Part shown: positions 42,599-51,710 of the stretch, one piece after another | Layout: each line of letters opens with the position of its first letter | Position numbering within the stretch: the stretch's first letter is position 1 | Assembly: GCA_030584065.1 (NCBI GenBank) | Contig: CP129489.1 | Location: forward strand, 644,640 to 708,639 | Direction of reading: 5' to 3' | Source of the DNA: Flavobacteriales bacterium | GTDB taxonomy: Bacteria; Bacteroidota; Bacteroidia; Flavobacteriales_F; PHOS-HE28 | DNA: 64,000 nt | The notes under the pieces: model-generated | Databases searched by the model: none | Seen by the model: the letters and a program-made list of their open reading frames with translations, nothing else | Told to the model about the DNA's origin: nothing | Program-made: the position numbers and the translations under genes

Positions 42599-44212
42599 TC
42601 AGCGCCCCAGGTCGTCATCCGCGCCCGATTCGAGGATGAACTCCGATAGCGCCAACCGGTCCAGCCGCCGCTTCAGCAACGACGTGTCGATCAGGGTCTC
42701 CTTGCGCACGGTGTAGAGCAGCAGGCGCTCGTCCCCGAAGAACTGCCGCGTGAGGCCAGGCTCGATGGGGTTGAGATAGGCGCCCCACCGGCCTCCCACG
42801 AAGAGCACGCCGGCAGCGCCCTGGGATTCATGCGCCTCACGCCTCCAGCTCCTGCGGTCATAGCCCGCGCCATAGGTCGGAGGGAAGTCCGGGTCGAGCG
42901 CCTCGCAGGCGTAGCAGATCAGGTGGGCCTCGAAGTGCCAGGCATGATCGTCACGGATGCCCGGCCAACGGATGGGCACCACGAGCCGCGCATCCGATGT
43001 TTGAGCGGCGCGCTTCACCCGCGCGCAGAGGTCGCGCACCTCAGTGATCGGTTCCTCGCGCACCCACGCGCAGCCCTGATGCTCCAGCTCCTGATGAACG
43101 GTCGCTTCCAAGCCGATGAGCCGCACGGTGCCGACGGCGAGCAGCAGCCCGGGAAGGCCGATCATCGCCCAGCGCGGCGGCTTGATGCGGCGGAGCAGCA
43201 GTGCAGCGGCCCCAGCCAGGATCAGGGGCAGGCCGAGCATCATCCGCGACTGCGGGAAGAACACGCTGGCGCAGCCCTCGTGCACCTTGGGCAGGCCAAG
43301 GGCGAGAAGAAGGACGATCAATGACATGAGTACGGCCGCACCGGGCTTCCGATCGCCTCTGACGATCAGGGCCGCGCCAATAGCGGCTGGCAAGGCGAAG
43401 GCCAACCAGCCCAGGCCATCGAATGGGTGCATGTGCATCACATGCGCGTTGATCCCGGTGATGCCCTCGCGCAGCAGGTCAACGGAGAAGGTCATGTCGC
43501 TGGGCAGCAGCGGATGCACCACGGTGCCGGGCCGGGCCGCGTACCATGCTTGCGCGGCCCGGTGCGTCGCATAGCCGATCGCCAGGCTCGACGCGCCAGC
43601 CACCCATAGCGAGAGATCACGGGCCTTGGACAGCACCAGCCAAAGCGCGATGGCGGCCACCACGGGCAGCGCATTGGGGTTGCACAGGAGCGCCAGCATG
43701 AGCGTGAAACCGATGAGGAAGTGCCGCAGCCATGCATTCCGTGCGTGGAGCATCCACGGGATGAGGGCCAGCAGGGCCAGCCCGTGCACCCAGCCCCGCG
43801 GCATGGCGGTAATGAGGCCCCAGTGCACCGGCAGCAGCAGGGGCATGGCTGCGAGTATCACCGCCGCTGTCACGGCGTTCTGCCGCCGGGCCCACCACGC
43901 CCATGACCAGAACGGGAGCAGGGTCAGCAGCGAGGTGACGATGGGCAGCGCGATCCAAGGCGCTGCTCCCAAGCGCACGAACGGCGCGGCCAGCAGCGCT
44001 TCGAGCATGGGATTGTAGTTCTGGCCGTATAGGTAGGGCTCCCTGAAGATGCCCTGTCCGTAGTCCCTGGCCACCTGCTGGATGAGCGCGTCATCGATAC
44101 CGATGTGGGTGAAGGCGAAGCGGTGAAGCAGCCAGATTCGCTGCAAGACAGCCAGGCTGATGATGATCCAGAGCACCAGCCTGCCGCCTGAGCGCATGTC
44201 CTTGACACTCAT
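42599..44212 (-). CDS. GT-C-like polytopic membrane protein, copy 2
   Basis: 537 residues with ten or more helices followed by a soluble C-terminal domain of about 190 residues. Near the start, GIDDALIQQVARDYGQGIFREPYLYGQNYNPMLE places two acidic residues in the first outer loop, as in GT-C glycosyltransferases that use lipid-linked sugars. It is clearly paralogous to the next gene upstream (GIFREP, LYGQNYNP, NPNALP shared). Substrate unknown. ATGA overlap with copy 1. Confidence 0.7.
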   Translation of the reverse strand: MSVKDMRSGGRLVLWIIISLAVLQRIWLLHRFAFTHIGIDDALIQQVARDYGQGIFREPYLYGQNYNPMLEALLAAPFVRLGAAPWIALPIVTSLLTLLPFWSWAWWARRQNAVTAAVILAAMPLLLPVHWGLITAMPRGWVHGLALLALIPWMLHARNAWLRHFLIGFTLMLALLCNPNALPVVAAIALWLVLSKARDLSLWVAGASSLAIGYATHRAAQAWYAARPGTVVHPLLPSDMTFSVDLLREGITGINAHVMHMHPFDGLGWLAFALPAAIGAALIVRGDRKPGAAVLMSLIVLLLALGLPKVHEGCASVFFPQSRMMLGLPLILAGAAALLLRRIKPPRWAMIGLPGLLLAVGTVRLIGLEATVHQELEHQGCAWVREEPITEVRDLCARVKRAAQTSDARLVVPIRWPGIRDDHAWHFEAHLICYACEALDPDFPPTYGAGYDRRSWRREAHESQGAAGVLFVGGRWGAYLNPIEPGLTRQFFGDERLLLYTVRKETLIDTSLLKRRLDRLALSEFILESGADDDLGR

Positions 44213-45780
44213 TGCGCTGGGAGGGGGCCGAGGTCCCGGCCTAGGCGATCCAGGATTTCGCTGAGCGGCATCCCATTGCCGCGCAGGAGCAGCGCCCGTC
44301 TTCCCCGGATCGTTGCGGGAAATGCACCCGGAAGCGACCGCATGCCTTCATCCCAGATCGAATCGTCGCAGCCCAGGAGCAGGATGGTTGGGAATACGGC
44401 GTTCCGCGAAGCGGACCGCAAGTGGTATCGGCGATCATGCCCGACGAACAGGGTGTTAGGCACATGGGGATTGAGCAGCGGTGCGGCATAGGAAAGCACG
44501 GCGGAGCGCTTCTCCGGATCGTTGGAGAAGGCAACGACCAGGTCGATGCCTTCGCTGGCCGATATTTCGGCGATGGCATCCGCATCTGCCTGAAGCGCGG
44601 CAATGGTTGCCGTGGCAATGGGCAATTCCAAAGGTTCTCCGAACTGTTGCGCGATCACGGCCTCGAGGTTGAGCGCCTTCCACCCCACGAGGAGAGGGGC
44701 GATGATGAGCAGCGCCCTCGAGATGGTAACGGCACTGGGCGGCCCCCAAGGCACCTGCGCGGCAGCCCAACCCATGATCAAGGGCATGGCCAGGAACATC
44801 CGGGAAAGGGGGTAGACTACGTGGTCATGGCCGTCCATGGTCTTGGGGAAGGCGAAGGACAGCGCAACCACTGAAGTGCTGGCAGCCAGGGCGATGGAGA
44901 CACCCGGTCTGCGCAGCCGAAGGAATAAGGGAACCGCTGCGACCAGCAACCAGATCACCGCCTCCCCATTCGGCCACCATAGCGGACAGAGCCAGGCGAA
45001 GTGCCTGTCGAGTTGGCCAAGCGCTTCGGGGATGAACTCAGCCGGGTGGAATGTCAGTCGCCAGTCGTCGATCCGGTGCACCACGCGTTCCGGATGGGCG
45101 GCATAGAAATGGTAGCCCGCCCAGGCAGCCAGCAATGCCGGGAGTGCGCCACCGAGGATGCAGAACACACCTTTGAGCCCCCCGCGGTTCGTCCAGATGT
45201 GCCAAACAATGAACGTGGCTGCAAGGGGCAGGGCATTCGGATTGACGGCGACGGCGGCAGCGGCGAGGAATCCGAGAAGTCCGTCGCGCATCTCGGCCCG
45301 ACGGATGCTAAGCACCCACGGGAGCAGCGCCAGTAGCGCCAAGCCATTGACGAAGCCGCGGGTCATGGTGGTCATGAGCCCCCATTCTATGGGCAGCAGT
45401 GCCGGACAGGCCGCGAGCAGTGCGCCGGCGGTCCATCGTCCGCGATGCGCCTCCCAAGCCGCCCAGGAGAGGAAGGGGGCGAGCGCCAGGATGGACGTGG
45501 CCACGGGCATTGCGGCCTGTATGGGAGCGCCGAGCCAGAGCAACGGAACGGCGACGAGCGATTCGAGTGCGGGGTTGTAGTTCTGGCCATACAGGAAAGG
45601 CTCTCGGAAAATGCCGTTTGCCATGTCCGATGCGGCGGTCCAGAAGACCACATCGTCCGCGCCCGTGTACCGCAGGCCGAACCCGATCAGCACCATCAAC
45701 CGGTCAATCAGGGTGGCACCCACTGCCGCTGCGAACGCCCCCTTGCTCCAGGCGTCTGTTTCGGAGCGGAGCGCTTTCAT
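44209..45780 (-). CDS. GT-C-like polytopic membrane protein, copy 1
   Basis: 523 residues, same plan as the following gene: TGADDVVFWTAASDMANGIFREPFLYGQNYNPALE in the first loop, WGLMTTMTRGFVNGLALLALLPW, NPNALPLAATFIVW, then a soluble C-terminus (SEGIDLVVAFSNDPEKRSAV). The acidic pair supports a GT-C fold; this is an inference from topology and motif position. Coupled to miaA upstream by an ATGA overlap. Confidence 0.7.
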   Translation of the reverse strand: MKALRSETDAWSKGAFAAAVGATLIDRLMVLIGFGLRYTGADDVVFWTAASDMANGIFREPFLYGQNYNPALESLVAVPLLWLGAPIQAAMPVATSILALAPFLSWAAWEAHRGRWTAGALLAACPALLPIEWGLMTTMTRGFVNGLALLALLPWVLSIRRAEMRDGLLGFLAAAAVAVNPNALPLAATFIVWHIWTNRGGLKGVFCILGGALPALLAAWAGYHFYAAHPERVVHRIDDWRLTFHPAEFIPEALGQLDRHFAWLCPLWWPNGEAVIWLLVAAVPLFLRLRRPGVSIALAASTSVVALSFAFPKTMDGHDHVVYPLSRMFLAMPLIMGWAAAQVPWGPPSAVTISRALLIIAPLLVGWKALNLEAVIAQQFGEPLELPIATATIAALQADADAIAEISASEGIDLVVAFSNDPEKRSAVLSYAAPLLNPHVPNTLFVGHDRRYHLRSASRNAVFPTILLLGCDDSIWDEGMRSLPGAFPATIRGRRALLLRGNGMPLSEILDRLGRDLGPLPAQ

Positions 45781-46679
45781 TGCACAGGGCGAGGTACGAT
45801 CAACGATGTCATGCCGAAGGTCTCATCGGGCCCCATCCAATTCCACCCGCCATCCCGCCGCAGCCAGGTCAACTGGCGCTTGGCGTAATTGCGCGTGTGC
45901 TGCTTGATCAGCGCGATGGCCGATTCGAGGGTGAGCGTGCCGTCGAAATACTGGAAGAGCTCACGGTATCCCACGGTCTGCAGCGCATTGAGTGCGCGAT
46001 GCGGCAGGAGGGAGCGCGCCTCCTCCACCAGGCCCTCGGCCATCATACGATCCACCCGGGCATCGATTCGGCGATAGAGTTCCTCTCGGGGCACGTCCAT
46101 GGCGATGCGGACCAGGCGCATGTCGGTGCGGTCTCCGGCGCCGGAGCGCTGCGCACTGAAGGGCTTTCCGGTGAGCAGGCACACCTCCAGCGCACGGATC
46201 ACGCGGTGCGGGTTGCTGCGGTCGATGCGTGCGGCGGTGACCGGGTCGAGGCGCTCGAGCTCTTTCAGCAGGTCGGGCATTCCGCCGGAATCGGTGCGCC
46301 GTATCAGGCGCTCCCGGAGCCGCGTATCGCTCAGGGGCAATGGGTCAAGCCCCTTCACCAGCGCATCGATGTACAGCCCGCTGCCGCCCACGAGCACGGC
46401 CACGCCATGCCTCTCTAGCAATTCCTGCAGCACCGGTTCCGCCTCGCGCGCGAACCTGCCGGCGCTCCACGTATCCTCCAGCTCCAGATGCCCGAGGAAA
46501 TGGTGCTTCACCCCGCCGAGCTCCGGCTCCAAGGGGCGCGCCGTACCGATGCGCATGGCCCGGTAGAACTGCCGGGAGTCCGCGCTGATCACCTCCGTGC
46601 CGAAGTGCCGGGCCAGCGCAATGCCGGCATCCGTCTTCCCCGAGGCCGTGGGACCGCCAACGATGAGGAGTGTGCGCAT
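45777..46679 (-). CDS. miaA: tRNA dimethylallyltransferase MiaA
   Basis: 300 residues. P-loop GGPTASGKTDAGIALA, SADSRQFYRAMRIGTA (substrate-binding DSRQ), GGSGLYIDALVKGLDPLP and QTVGYRELFQYFDG, with KRQLTWLRRD at the end, all match MiaA. It adds a dimethylallyl group to A37 of tRNAs reading UNN codons. Overlaps the GT-C-like gene by four bases. Confidence 0.95.
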   Translation of the reverse strand: MRTLLIVGGPTASGKTDAGIALARHFGTEVISADSRQFYRAMRIGTARPLEPELGGVKHHFLGHLELEDTWSAGRFAREAEPVLQELLERHGVAVLVGGSGLYIDALVKGLDPLPLSDTRLRERLIRRTDSGGMPDLLKELERLDPVTAARIDRSNPHRVIRALEVCLLTGKPFSAQRSGAGDRTDMRLVRIAMDVPREELYRRIDARVDRMMAEGLVEEARSLLPHRALNALQTVGYRELFQYFDGTLTLESAIALIKQHTRNYAKRQLTWLRRDGGWNWMGPDETFGMTSLIVPRPVQ

Positions 46680-46774
46680 GGTCTCGCAGGGCGATTGCCG
46701 GTAGCCCGGCGTCCGTCGCTCCGCGGCCTCGAGGTGGGCGATGAGCGCGGGCGCGGGTTCAAGTAACGCAACGC

Positions 46775-47350
46775 CTACCGGAAATCCTCGCTCGATTCAT
46801 CGAAGGCCTCGCCGCCCTCCTCGCCGCCTTCGTCTCCGAAGGGGTCATCCTCTTCGCCTTCCTCGTACCCGTGCTCCTCATCGTCCAGCGCATAGGGGTC
46901 CTCATCCAGGATGCCGGCGGTGAGCTCATCCTCCTTGCTGTGCTCATCCGGCGCATCATTCATGCTCAGCACCACCCGCGGGTAGGTCACCCCGGGCTCG
47001 GGGTCGCCCGCGCCGATGAGCTCCACCATGAAGAGCCACATATGGAGGAAGTCGTAGGCATAGATGAAGCGCTGATTCGCGCTCCGGATGTGGTCGCTGA
47101 TCAGCACCTCGTGCATGAGCGCCGGCACAGAGCCTTCTTCGGCGAATCCCATGTCGGCAAGGGGAACCTCTGCGCCCTTGTCCCAATTCTCGTCGCTCAC
47201 ATAGAAGGCCGCCATCTCCTGGCCGATGAATCCGAAGGCGTCCTTGATCGCGGTGTGGAGATCGAGGAAGGTCTGCTCGCTCCCGATCTCGATGTCGCGG
47301 AAGGCCTCGCTGGGGTGGTCGATCAGTACGCGGAAACGGTAGATTCTCAC
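46775..47350 (-). CDS. pRiA4b ORF-3-like (IS1096 passenger-type) protein with acidic tail
   Basis: 191 residues from a GTG. MRIYRFRVLIDHPSEAFRDIEI, SEQTFLDLHTAIKDAFG, FYVSDENWDKGAEV and FIYAYDFLHMWLFMVELI match the PRiA4_ORF3 family, named after a mobile-element passenger but common as a lone chromosomal gene in Bacteroidota. The last 45 residues are almost all D, E, G and S. No transposase is near, so this is not evidence of an insertion sequence. Function unknown. Confidence 0.85.
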   Translation of the reverse strand: MRIYRFRVLIDHPSEAFRDIEIGSEQTFLDLHTAIKDAFGFIGQEMAAFYVSDENWDKGAEVPLADMGFAEEGSVPALMHEVLISDHIRSANQRFIYAYDFLHMWLFMVELIGAGDPEPGVTYPRVVLSMNDAPDEHSKEDELTAGILDEDPYALDDEEHGYEEGEEDDPFGDEGGEEGGEAFDESSEDFR

Positions 47351-47360
47351 TGGGGTGCTT

Positions 47361-47368
47361 GAAGGTTG
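47361..47368 (-). promoter_or_regulatory. -7 promoter-like element of the pRiA4b-like gene
   Basis: AACCTTCA on the minus strand, ten bases before the GTG at 47350. Confidence 0.3.
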
Positions 47369-47448
47369 CAGGTTGTGCCGGAGGCAGGTTGAGGGTTGGG
47401 CACGGTTCCTCCGGACCTGACGGCGAATCTACACGGAGAGGGCAACCT

Positions 47449-48906
47449 TCAAGCCCCAACCCCATCAACCGGCTTCACCCCCAGCTTCCTTCCGGTCTCC
47501 AGCATCAGCGCCCACGCCTGCTCGCGGTCATTCTGGATCACGCCGTCCAGGATCGCGTCCTTGATCACGGTCTTGATGTCGCCGATGAGCTTGCACGGCG
47601 GGATGTTGAAGGCGCGCATGATGTCCTCGCCGGTGATGGGCGGCTGGAAGTTGCGCACGCGGTCCTTCGCCTCCACGTCCTTCAGCTTCTGCATCACCAG
47701 TTCGTAGTTCCGCAGGTAGCGGTCCTTCTTCTTCTCGTTCTTGCTGGTGATGTCGGCACGGCAGAGGATCATGAGCGCGTCGATGTCGTCGCCGGCATCG
47801 AAGAGCAGGCGGCGGATGGCGCTGTCGGTGACCTCCTCCTTGGTGAGCGCGATCGGCCGCAGGTGCAGGGCCACGAGCTTCTGCACGAACTTCATCTGCT
47901 CGTCAAGCGGCAGCTTCAGGCGGCGGAAGATCCTGGGAACCATGCGCGCGCCCTTGTCCTCGTGGCCGTGGAAGGTCCAGCCGACCCCCGGCACGAAGCG
48001 CTTCGTCGAGGGCTTGGCGATGTCGTGCAGCACGGCCGCCCATCGCAGCCAAAGGTCATTGCTCTGCTGGGCCACGTTGTCGAGCACCTGCAGCGTATGG
48101 TAGAAGTTGTCCTTGTGGCCGATGCCGAACCGCTCCTCCGCCCCGGCCAGATCCAGGAACTCGGGGAAGAACTCGGCCATCAGCCCGCTCTCACGGAGCA
48201 GGACGAAGCCTACGCTGGGCTTGGCCGCGAGGATGATCTTGTTCAGCTCCGCATGGATCCGCTCGGCGCTGATGATCTCCAATCGCTTTGCGTTTCGTTG
48301 GATGGCCTCGAAGGTGACCGGATCGATCGTGAAGCCGAGTTGCGTGGCGAACCGCACGGCGCGCAGCATGCGCAGGGGGTCGTCGCTGAAGGTGATGTCC
48401 GGGTCGAGCGGGGTCCGGAGCAGGCCTTGGTCCAGGTGCAGGATGCCGCCGAAGGGGTCCACCAGCGCGCCCGTGCTCCCCGCATTCAGCGAGATGGCCA
48501 GGGCGTTGATCGTGAAGTCGCGGCGCTCCTGATCATCCTTGATGGTGCCCGGCTCCACCTCGGGCTTGCGGCTGTTGCGGTTGTAGCTCTCCTTGCGCGC
48601 CCCCACGAACTCCACCTGCAGCTCACCGAGCATGAACATGGCTGTGCCGTAATTCCTGAAGACATGCACGGCTCCCGCGTCCAGCCGCTTCGCCACGGCT
48701 TCCGCGAAGGCGATGCCATCGCCCTCCACCACGAAGTCGATGTCCTTGCACGGCCGCCCGATCAAGCGGTCCCGCACGTAGCCGCCGATGGCGAAAGCCG
48801 GTATTCCCTGCTGCGCGGCTTCAGCGGCCACCGCGGCGAATAGCGGCTCGTCGGCAACGCCATCGAGGCGCGCAGGATCAACGGTGTATCGGTGCCCGGT
48901 CGGCAT
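47449..48906 (-). CDS. cca: CCA-adding tRNA nucleotidyltransferase with HD domain
   Basis: 485 residues. Nucleotidyltransferase head (about 20-160) with GGYVRDRLIGRPCKDIDFVVEG, RRDFTINALAI and VDPFGG; RNA-binding domain with DDPLRMLRAVRFATQLGF; HD phosphohydrolase domain near 255-350 (WAAVLHDIAKPSTK). It adds or repairs the 3' CCA of tRNAs. TACTTTCG precedes the ATG by seven bases. Confidence 0.93.
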   Translation of the reverse strand: MPTGHRYTVDPARLDGVADEPLFAAVAAEAAQQGIPAFAIGGYVRDRLIGRPCKDIDFVVEGDGIAFAEAVAKRLDAGAVHVFRNYGTAMFMLGELQVEFVGARKESYNRNSRKPEVEPGTIKDDQERRDFTINALAISLNAGSTGALVDPFGGILHLDQGLLRTPLDPDITFSDDPLRMLRAVRFATQLGFTIDPVTFEAIQRNAKRLEIISAERIHAELNKIILAAKPSVGFVLLRESGLMAEFFPEFLDLAGAEERFGIGHKDNFYHTLQVLDNVAQQSNDLWLRWAAVLHDIAKPSTKRFVPGVGWTFHGHEDKGARMVPRIFRRLKLPLDEQMKFVQKLVALHLRPIALTKEEVTDSAIRRLLFDAGDDIDALMILCRADITSKNEKKKDRYLRNYELVMQKLKDVEAKDRVRNFQPPITGEDIMRAFNIPPCKLIGDIKTVIKDAILDGVIQNDREQAWALMLETGRKLGVKPVDGVGA

Positions 48907-48913
48907 TGGGCCG

Positions 48914-48921
48914 CGAAAGTA
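48914..48921 (-). promoter_or_regulatory. -7 promoter-like element of cca
   Basis: TACTTTCG on the minus strand, seven bases before the ATG at 48906. Confidence 0.45.
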
Positions 48922-48949
48922 GCGGGCCGATGCCTGGGTCAGGGCGAGT

Positions 48950-49435
48950 TCACAAGCACTTGAACTGATCGAAGGGCTCCAGGCAGTCGTTGCAATTCCA
49001 CAGCGCCTTGCAGGCCGTGCTGCCGAAGGCGGAGAGCATCACGGTGTTCGTGGAGCCGCATTGCGGACAGGCCACCACGGGTTGTTCGCCCTTCAGCGCG
49101 CGGATGTCGGCGGTCTTCTCGGGCGGCGCGATGCCGTATTCCTTCAGCTTGCGCTTGCCGGTCTCGGTGATCCAGTCCGTGGTCCAGGCAGGGGAGAGGC
49201 TCGTCCTCACCTCCACGGAAGGCACGCCCGCCTCCAGCAGTTCCTTCTTGATGTCGGCCGCCATCACATCCATGGCCGGGCAGCCGGTGTAGGTGGGCGT
49301 GATGGTGACGATGGCCTTCCCGTCGGGCTCCACCTCCACCTGCCGCACCACGCCCAGCTCCAGCACGTTGATGGCCGGGATCTCCGGGTCCTTCACGTAG
49401 TCGAGGAGCTCGAGGATGCGGTCCTTGGTGATCAT
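48950..49435 (-). CDS. paaD: Phenylacetyl-CoA epoxidase assembly protein PaaD (PaaJ)
   Basis: 161 residues from the ATG at 49435. MITKDRILELLDYVKDPEIPAINVLELG is the MIP18/DUF59 start shared by PaaD proteins; PTYTGCPAMDVM and four C-terminal cysteines (CPQCGS, CNDCLEPF) can bind a metal cluster. PaaD helps mature the Paa oxygenase, probably at the iron-sulfur step. Last gene of paaABCD. Confidence 0.93.
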   Translation of the reverse strand: MITKDRILELLDYVKDPEIPAINVLELGVVRQVEVEPDGKAIVTITPTYTGCPAMDVMAADIKKELLEAGVPSVEVRTSLSPAWTTDWITETGKRKLKEYGIAPPEKTADIRALKGEQPVVACPQCGSTNTVMLSAFGSTACKALWNCNDCLEPFDQFKCL

Positions 49436-49449
49436 GGGTCTTCGTAGTT

Positions 49450-49530
49450 CACCGCAAAGACGCAAAGGCCGCCAAGGCTATCCAGAGGAAGGCAACGTGC
49501 TTCCTTCGCGCTCTTGGCGTCTTGGCGGTG
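49450..49530. repeat. Hairpin repeat in the paaC-paaD spacer
   Basis: CACCGCAAAGACGCAAAG (49450-49467) pairs with CTTGGCGTCTTGGCGGTG (49513-49530), 16 of 18 positions complementary, with a smaller GGAAG/CTTCC stem inside. The CGCAAAGACGCAAAG type of sequence is known as a scattered repeat in several bacterial groups. Confidence 0.6.
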
Positions 49531-49537
49531 CGCATTC

Positions 49538-50290
49538 CTACCACTCCGCCCCCGGGTACGCGCGCTGCAGGTATTGCATCTCGGCCAGGATGTAGCCGAG
49601 GTGTTCGCTGTGCTTGCCTTGGCGGCCGCCCGTGGCCATGAAGCCGTCGGCGGGGCGCTTCAGCGTGGCCACACCCAGCACCTTATCCACGGTGGCATCG
49701 AAGGCGGCCTTGATCTTCGCGAGATCGGGCGCGATGCCGGCCTTCAGCAGTTGCTGGTGGATCTCATCCATCACGAAGAGGTCGCCGGTGTAGGTCCACA
49801 GGTTGTCGAGCGCCTCCTGGGCGCGGCGGTGGCTCTCCTCAGTGCCGTCGCCGAAGCGGATCAGCCAGTCGCTGCTGTGCTTCACGTGGTACTGGGCCTC
49901 CTTCACGGCCTTGGCGGCAATGGCGGCCAACTGGGCATCGGCGCTCTTGGTGAGGGCCTCGGCCAGCGGCAGGTGGTAGGCATCGAACAGGAAGCTCCGC
50001 ACGATGGTGTGCGCGTAGTCGCCGTTGGGCTGCTCCACGAGCTTGGTGTTCACGAATTGCCGCTCGTTCCGCAGGTAGGCGAGGTCGTCTTCGTCGCGAC
50101 CCTTGCCCTCCACCTGGCCGGCGTAGGTGTACAGGTTGCGCGCCTCGCCGATGTGGTCCAGCGCCCGGTTGGTGAGGGCGATGTCCTCCTCCAGGATGGG
50201 CCCGTGCCCGCACCACTCGCTCAGGCGGTGACTGAGGATGAGGAGGTCGTCCGCGAGGCGGAGCGTATACGTGAACAGTGCCTGGCTCAT
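49538..50290 (-). CDS. paaC: 1,2-phenylacetyl-CoA epoxidase subunit PaaC
   Basis: 250 residues from the ATG at 50290. YTLRLADDLLILSHRLSEWCGHGPILEEDIALTN and EARNLYTYAGQVEG, AQYHVKHSSDWLIRFGDGTEES and GKHSEHLGYILAEMQ match PaaC, the structural ferritin-like partner of PaaA. A frame extends upstream through the hairpin repeat, which is not part of the gene. Confidence 0.94.
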   Translation of the reverse strand: MSQALFTYTLRLADDLLILSHRLSEWCGHGPILEEDIALTNRALDHIGEARNLYTYAGQVEGKGRDEDDLAYLRNERQFVNTKLVEQPNGDYAHTIVRSFLFDAYHLPLAEALTKSADAQLAAIAAKAVKEAQYHVKHSSDWLIRFGDGTEESHRRAQEALDNLWTYTGDLFVMDEIHQQLLKAGIAPDLAKIKAAFDATVDKVLGVATLKRPADGFMATGGRQGKHSEHLGYILAEMQYLQRAYPGAEW

Positions 50291-50363
50291 GGTGAATGGG
50301 ACTTGGCGAATGGCGAATGGGGAATGCGCATAAGCACCATTCACCATCTCCCATTCGCCATTC
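50291..50363. repeat. Inverted repeat in the paaB-paaC spacer
   Basis: GAATGGCGAATGGG (50308-50321) is exactly complementary to CCCATTCGCCATTC (50350-50363); a second nested pair is built on ATGGTGAATGG and CCATTCACCAT. AT-richer than the genes around it and made of variants of GAATGGCGAATGG. Confidence 0.65.
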
Positions 50364-50364
50364 A

Positions 50365-50658
50365 CTAAATGTATTTCGCCCCCTCGGGCATGGTGTAGAA
50401 GGTGGGGTGCCGGTAGGTCTTGTCGTCGGCGGGGTCGAACAGCATCGCTGCATCATCGGGCTGGCTGCTGCTGATGGCGCCGGCGGGCACCACCCAGATG
50501 CTCTGGCCTTCCTGGCGGCGGGTGTACACGTCGCGGGCGTTCTCGATGGCCATCTGTGCGTCGGCGGCGTGCAGGCTGCCCACATGCTTGTGCTCCAGGC
50601 CGCGCTTGCTCTGGATGAAGATCTCCCAGAGGGGCCAGTTGTTCGGGTTGTCGGTCAT
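50365..50658 (-). CDS. paaB: 1,2-phenylacetyl-CoA epoxidase subunit PaaB
   Basis: 97 residues from the ATG at 50658. WPLWEIFIQSKRGLEHKHVGSLHAADAQMAIENARDVYTRR is the PaaB core, followed by VWVVPA-like IWVVPAGAISSSQ. PaaB bridges PaaAC heterodimers in the oxygenase. Sits between paaA and paaC, separated from paaC by an inverted repeat. Confidence 0.94.
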   Translation of the reverse strand: MTDNPNNWPLWEIFIQSKRGLEHKHVGSLHAADAQMAIENARDVYTRRQEGQSIWVVPAGAISSSQPDDAAMLFDPADDKTYRHPTFYTMPEGAKYI

Positions 50659-50718
50659 GGGGTCCGGTGGTATCAAATGGTAGGTCGACCCGGTGGGTCG
50701 ACGCTACAGGTACTTCGA

Positions 50719-51663
50719 TCAGGCGGCTTGCTTCTTCTTGGCCTTCTTGGCGGCATGGGCCAGCGCGGCCTCGCGCACCCAGGCGCCGTTGTCATGGGCC
50801 TTGTTGCGGGCGGCCAGGCGTTCCTTGTTGCAGGGACCGTTGCCGGCCACCACGTTGTTGAATTCCGTCCAGTCGATCTCGCCGAAGTCGTAATGCTGGG
50901 TGGCCTCGTTCCACTTCAGCTTCGGGTCGGGGATAGTGAGGCCGATCACTTCGGCCTGCTGCACGGTGCGGTCGATGAAGGTCTGGCGCAGCTCATCGTT
51001 GCTCTGGCGCTTGATCTTCCACTTCATGCTCTCGGCGCTGTGCGGGCTGTTGGCGTCCGTGGGGCCGAACATCATCAGGCTGGGCCACCACCACCGGTTC
51101 AGGGCGTCCTGCGCCATCTCCTTCTGCTCGGGCGTGCCCTTGGCCAGCACGGCCATGATCTCGTAGCCCTGGCGCTGGTGGAAGCTCTCCTCCTTGCAGA
51201 TGCGCACCATGGCCCGGGCGTAGGGACCGTAGCTGGTGCGGCACAGCATCACCTGGTTCATGATGGCCGCGCCGTCCACCAGCCAGCCGATGGCGCCGAT
51301 GTCGGCCCAGGTGAGGGTGGGGTAGTTGAAGATGCTGCTGTACTTGGCCTTGCCGCTCAGCAGGTCGTCGATGGTCTGCTCGCGGGAGACGCCCAGGGTC
51401 TCGCAGGCGCTGTACAGGTAGAGACCATGGCCAGCCTCGTCCTGCACCTTGGCGAGCAGGATGGCCTTGCGGCGCAGGTTGGGGGCCCGGGTAATCCAGT
51501 TGCCCTCCGGCAGCATGCCCACCACCTCGCTGTGCGCGTGCTGGCTGATCTGGCGGATGAGGGTCTTTCGGTATTTCTCGGGCATCCAGTCCTTCGGCTC
51601 GATCTTCTGTTCGGCGTCGATCTTGGCTTGGAACAGCTCTTCCAGGTTCTTAACGTCCGTCAT
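50719..51663 (-). CDS. paaA: 1,2-phenylacetyl-CoA epoxidase catalytic subunit PaaA
   Basis: 314 residues from the ATG at 51663. Ferritin-like diiron subunit: [19 protein letters not shown] and [15 protein letters not shown] carry the E-xx-H iron ligands; [12 protein letters not shown] and [16 protein letters not shown] are PaaA-specific. With PaaBC and the reductase PaaE it epoxidises the ring of phenylacetyl-CoA with O2, opening aerobic breakdown. Lysine-rich C-terminus. First gene of paaABCD. Confidence 0.95.
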   Translation of the reverse strand: MTDVKNLEELFQAKIDAEQKIEPKDWMPEKYRKTLIRQISQHAHSEVVGMLPEGNWITRAPNLRRKAILLAKVQDEAGHGLYLYSACETLGVSREQTIDDLLSGKAKYSSIFNYPTLTWADIGAIGWLVDGAAIMNQVMLCRTSYGPYARAMVRICKEESFHQRQGYEIMAVLAKGTPEQKEMAQDALNRWWWPSLMMFGPTDANSPHSAESMKWKIKRQSNDELRQTFIDRTVQQAEVIGLTIPDPKLKWNEATQHYDFGEIDWTEFNNVVAGNGPCNKERLAARNKAHDNGAWVREAALAHAAKKAKKKQAA

Positions 51664-51680
51664 GGCTGCATACTTGGCGG

Positions 51681-51688
51681 CCAAGATA
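51681..51688 (-). promoter_or_regulatory. -7 promoter-like element of paaABCD
   Basis: TATCTTGG on the minus strand, 17 bases before the paaA ATG. Confidence 0.4.
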
Positions 51689-51710
51689 GGACCCTGGCCT
51701 TGGTAGGTAT

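Noticed and set aside
46775..47350. Insertion-sequence remnant, suggested by the 'IS1096 passenger' family name
   Set aside because: No transposase, terminal inverted repeats or target duplication nearby; the family is common as a stand-alone chromosomal gene.
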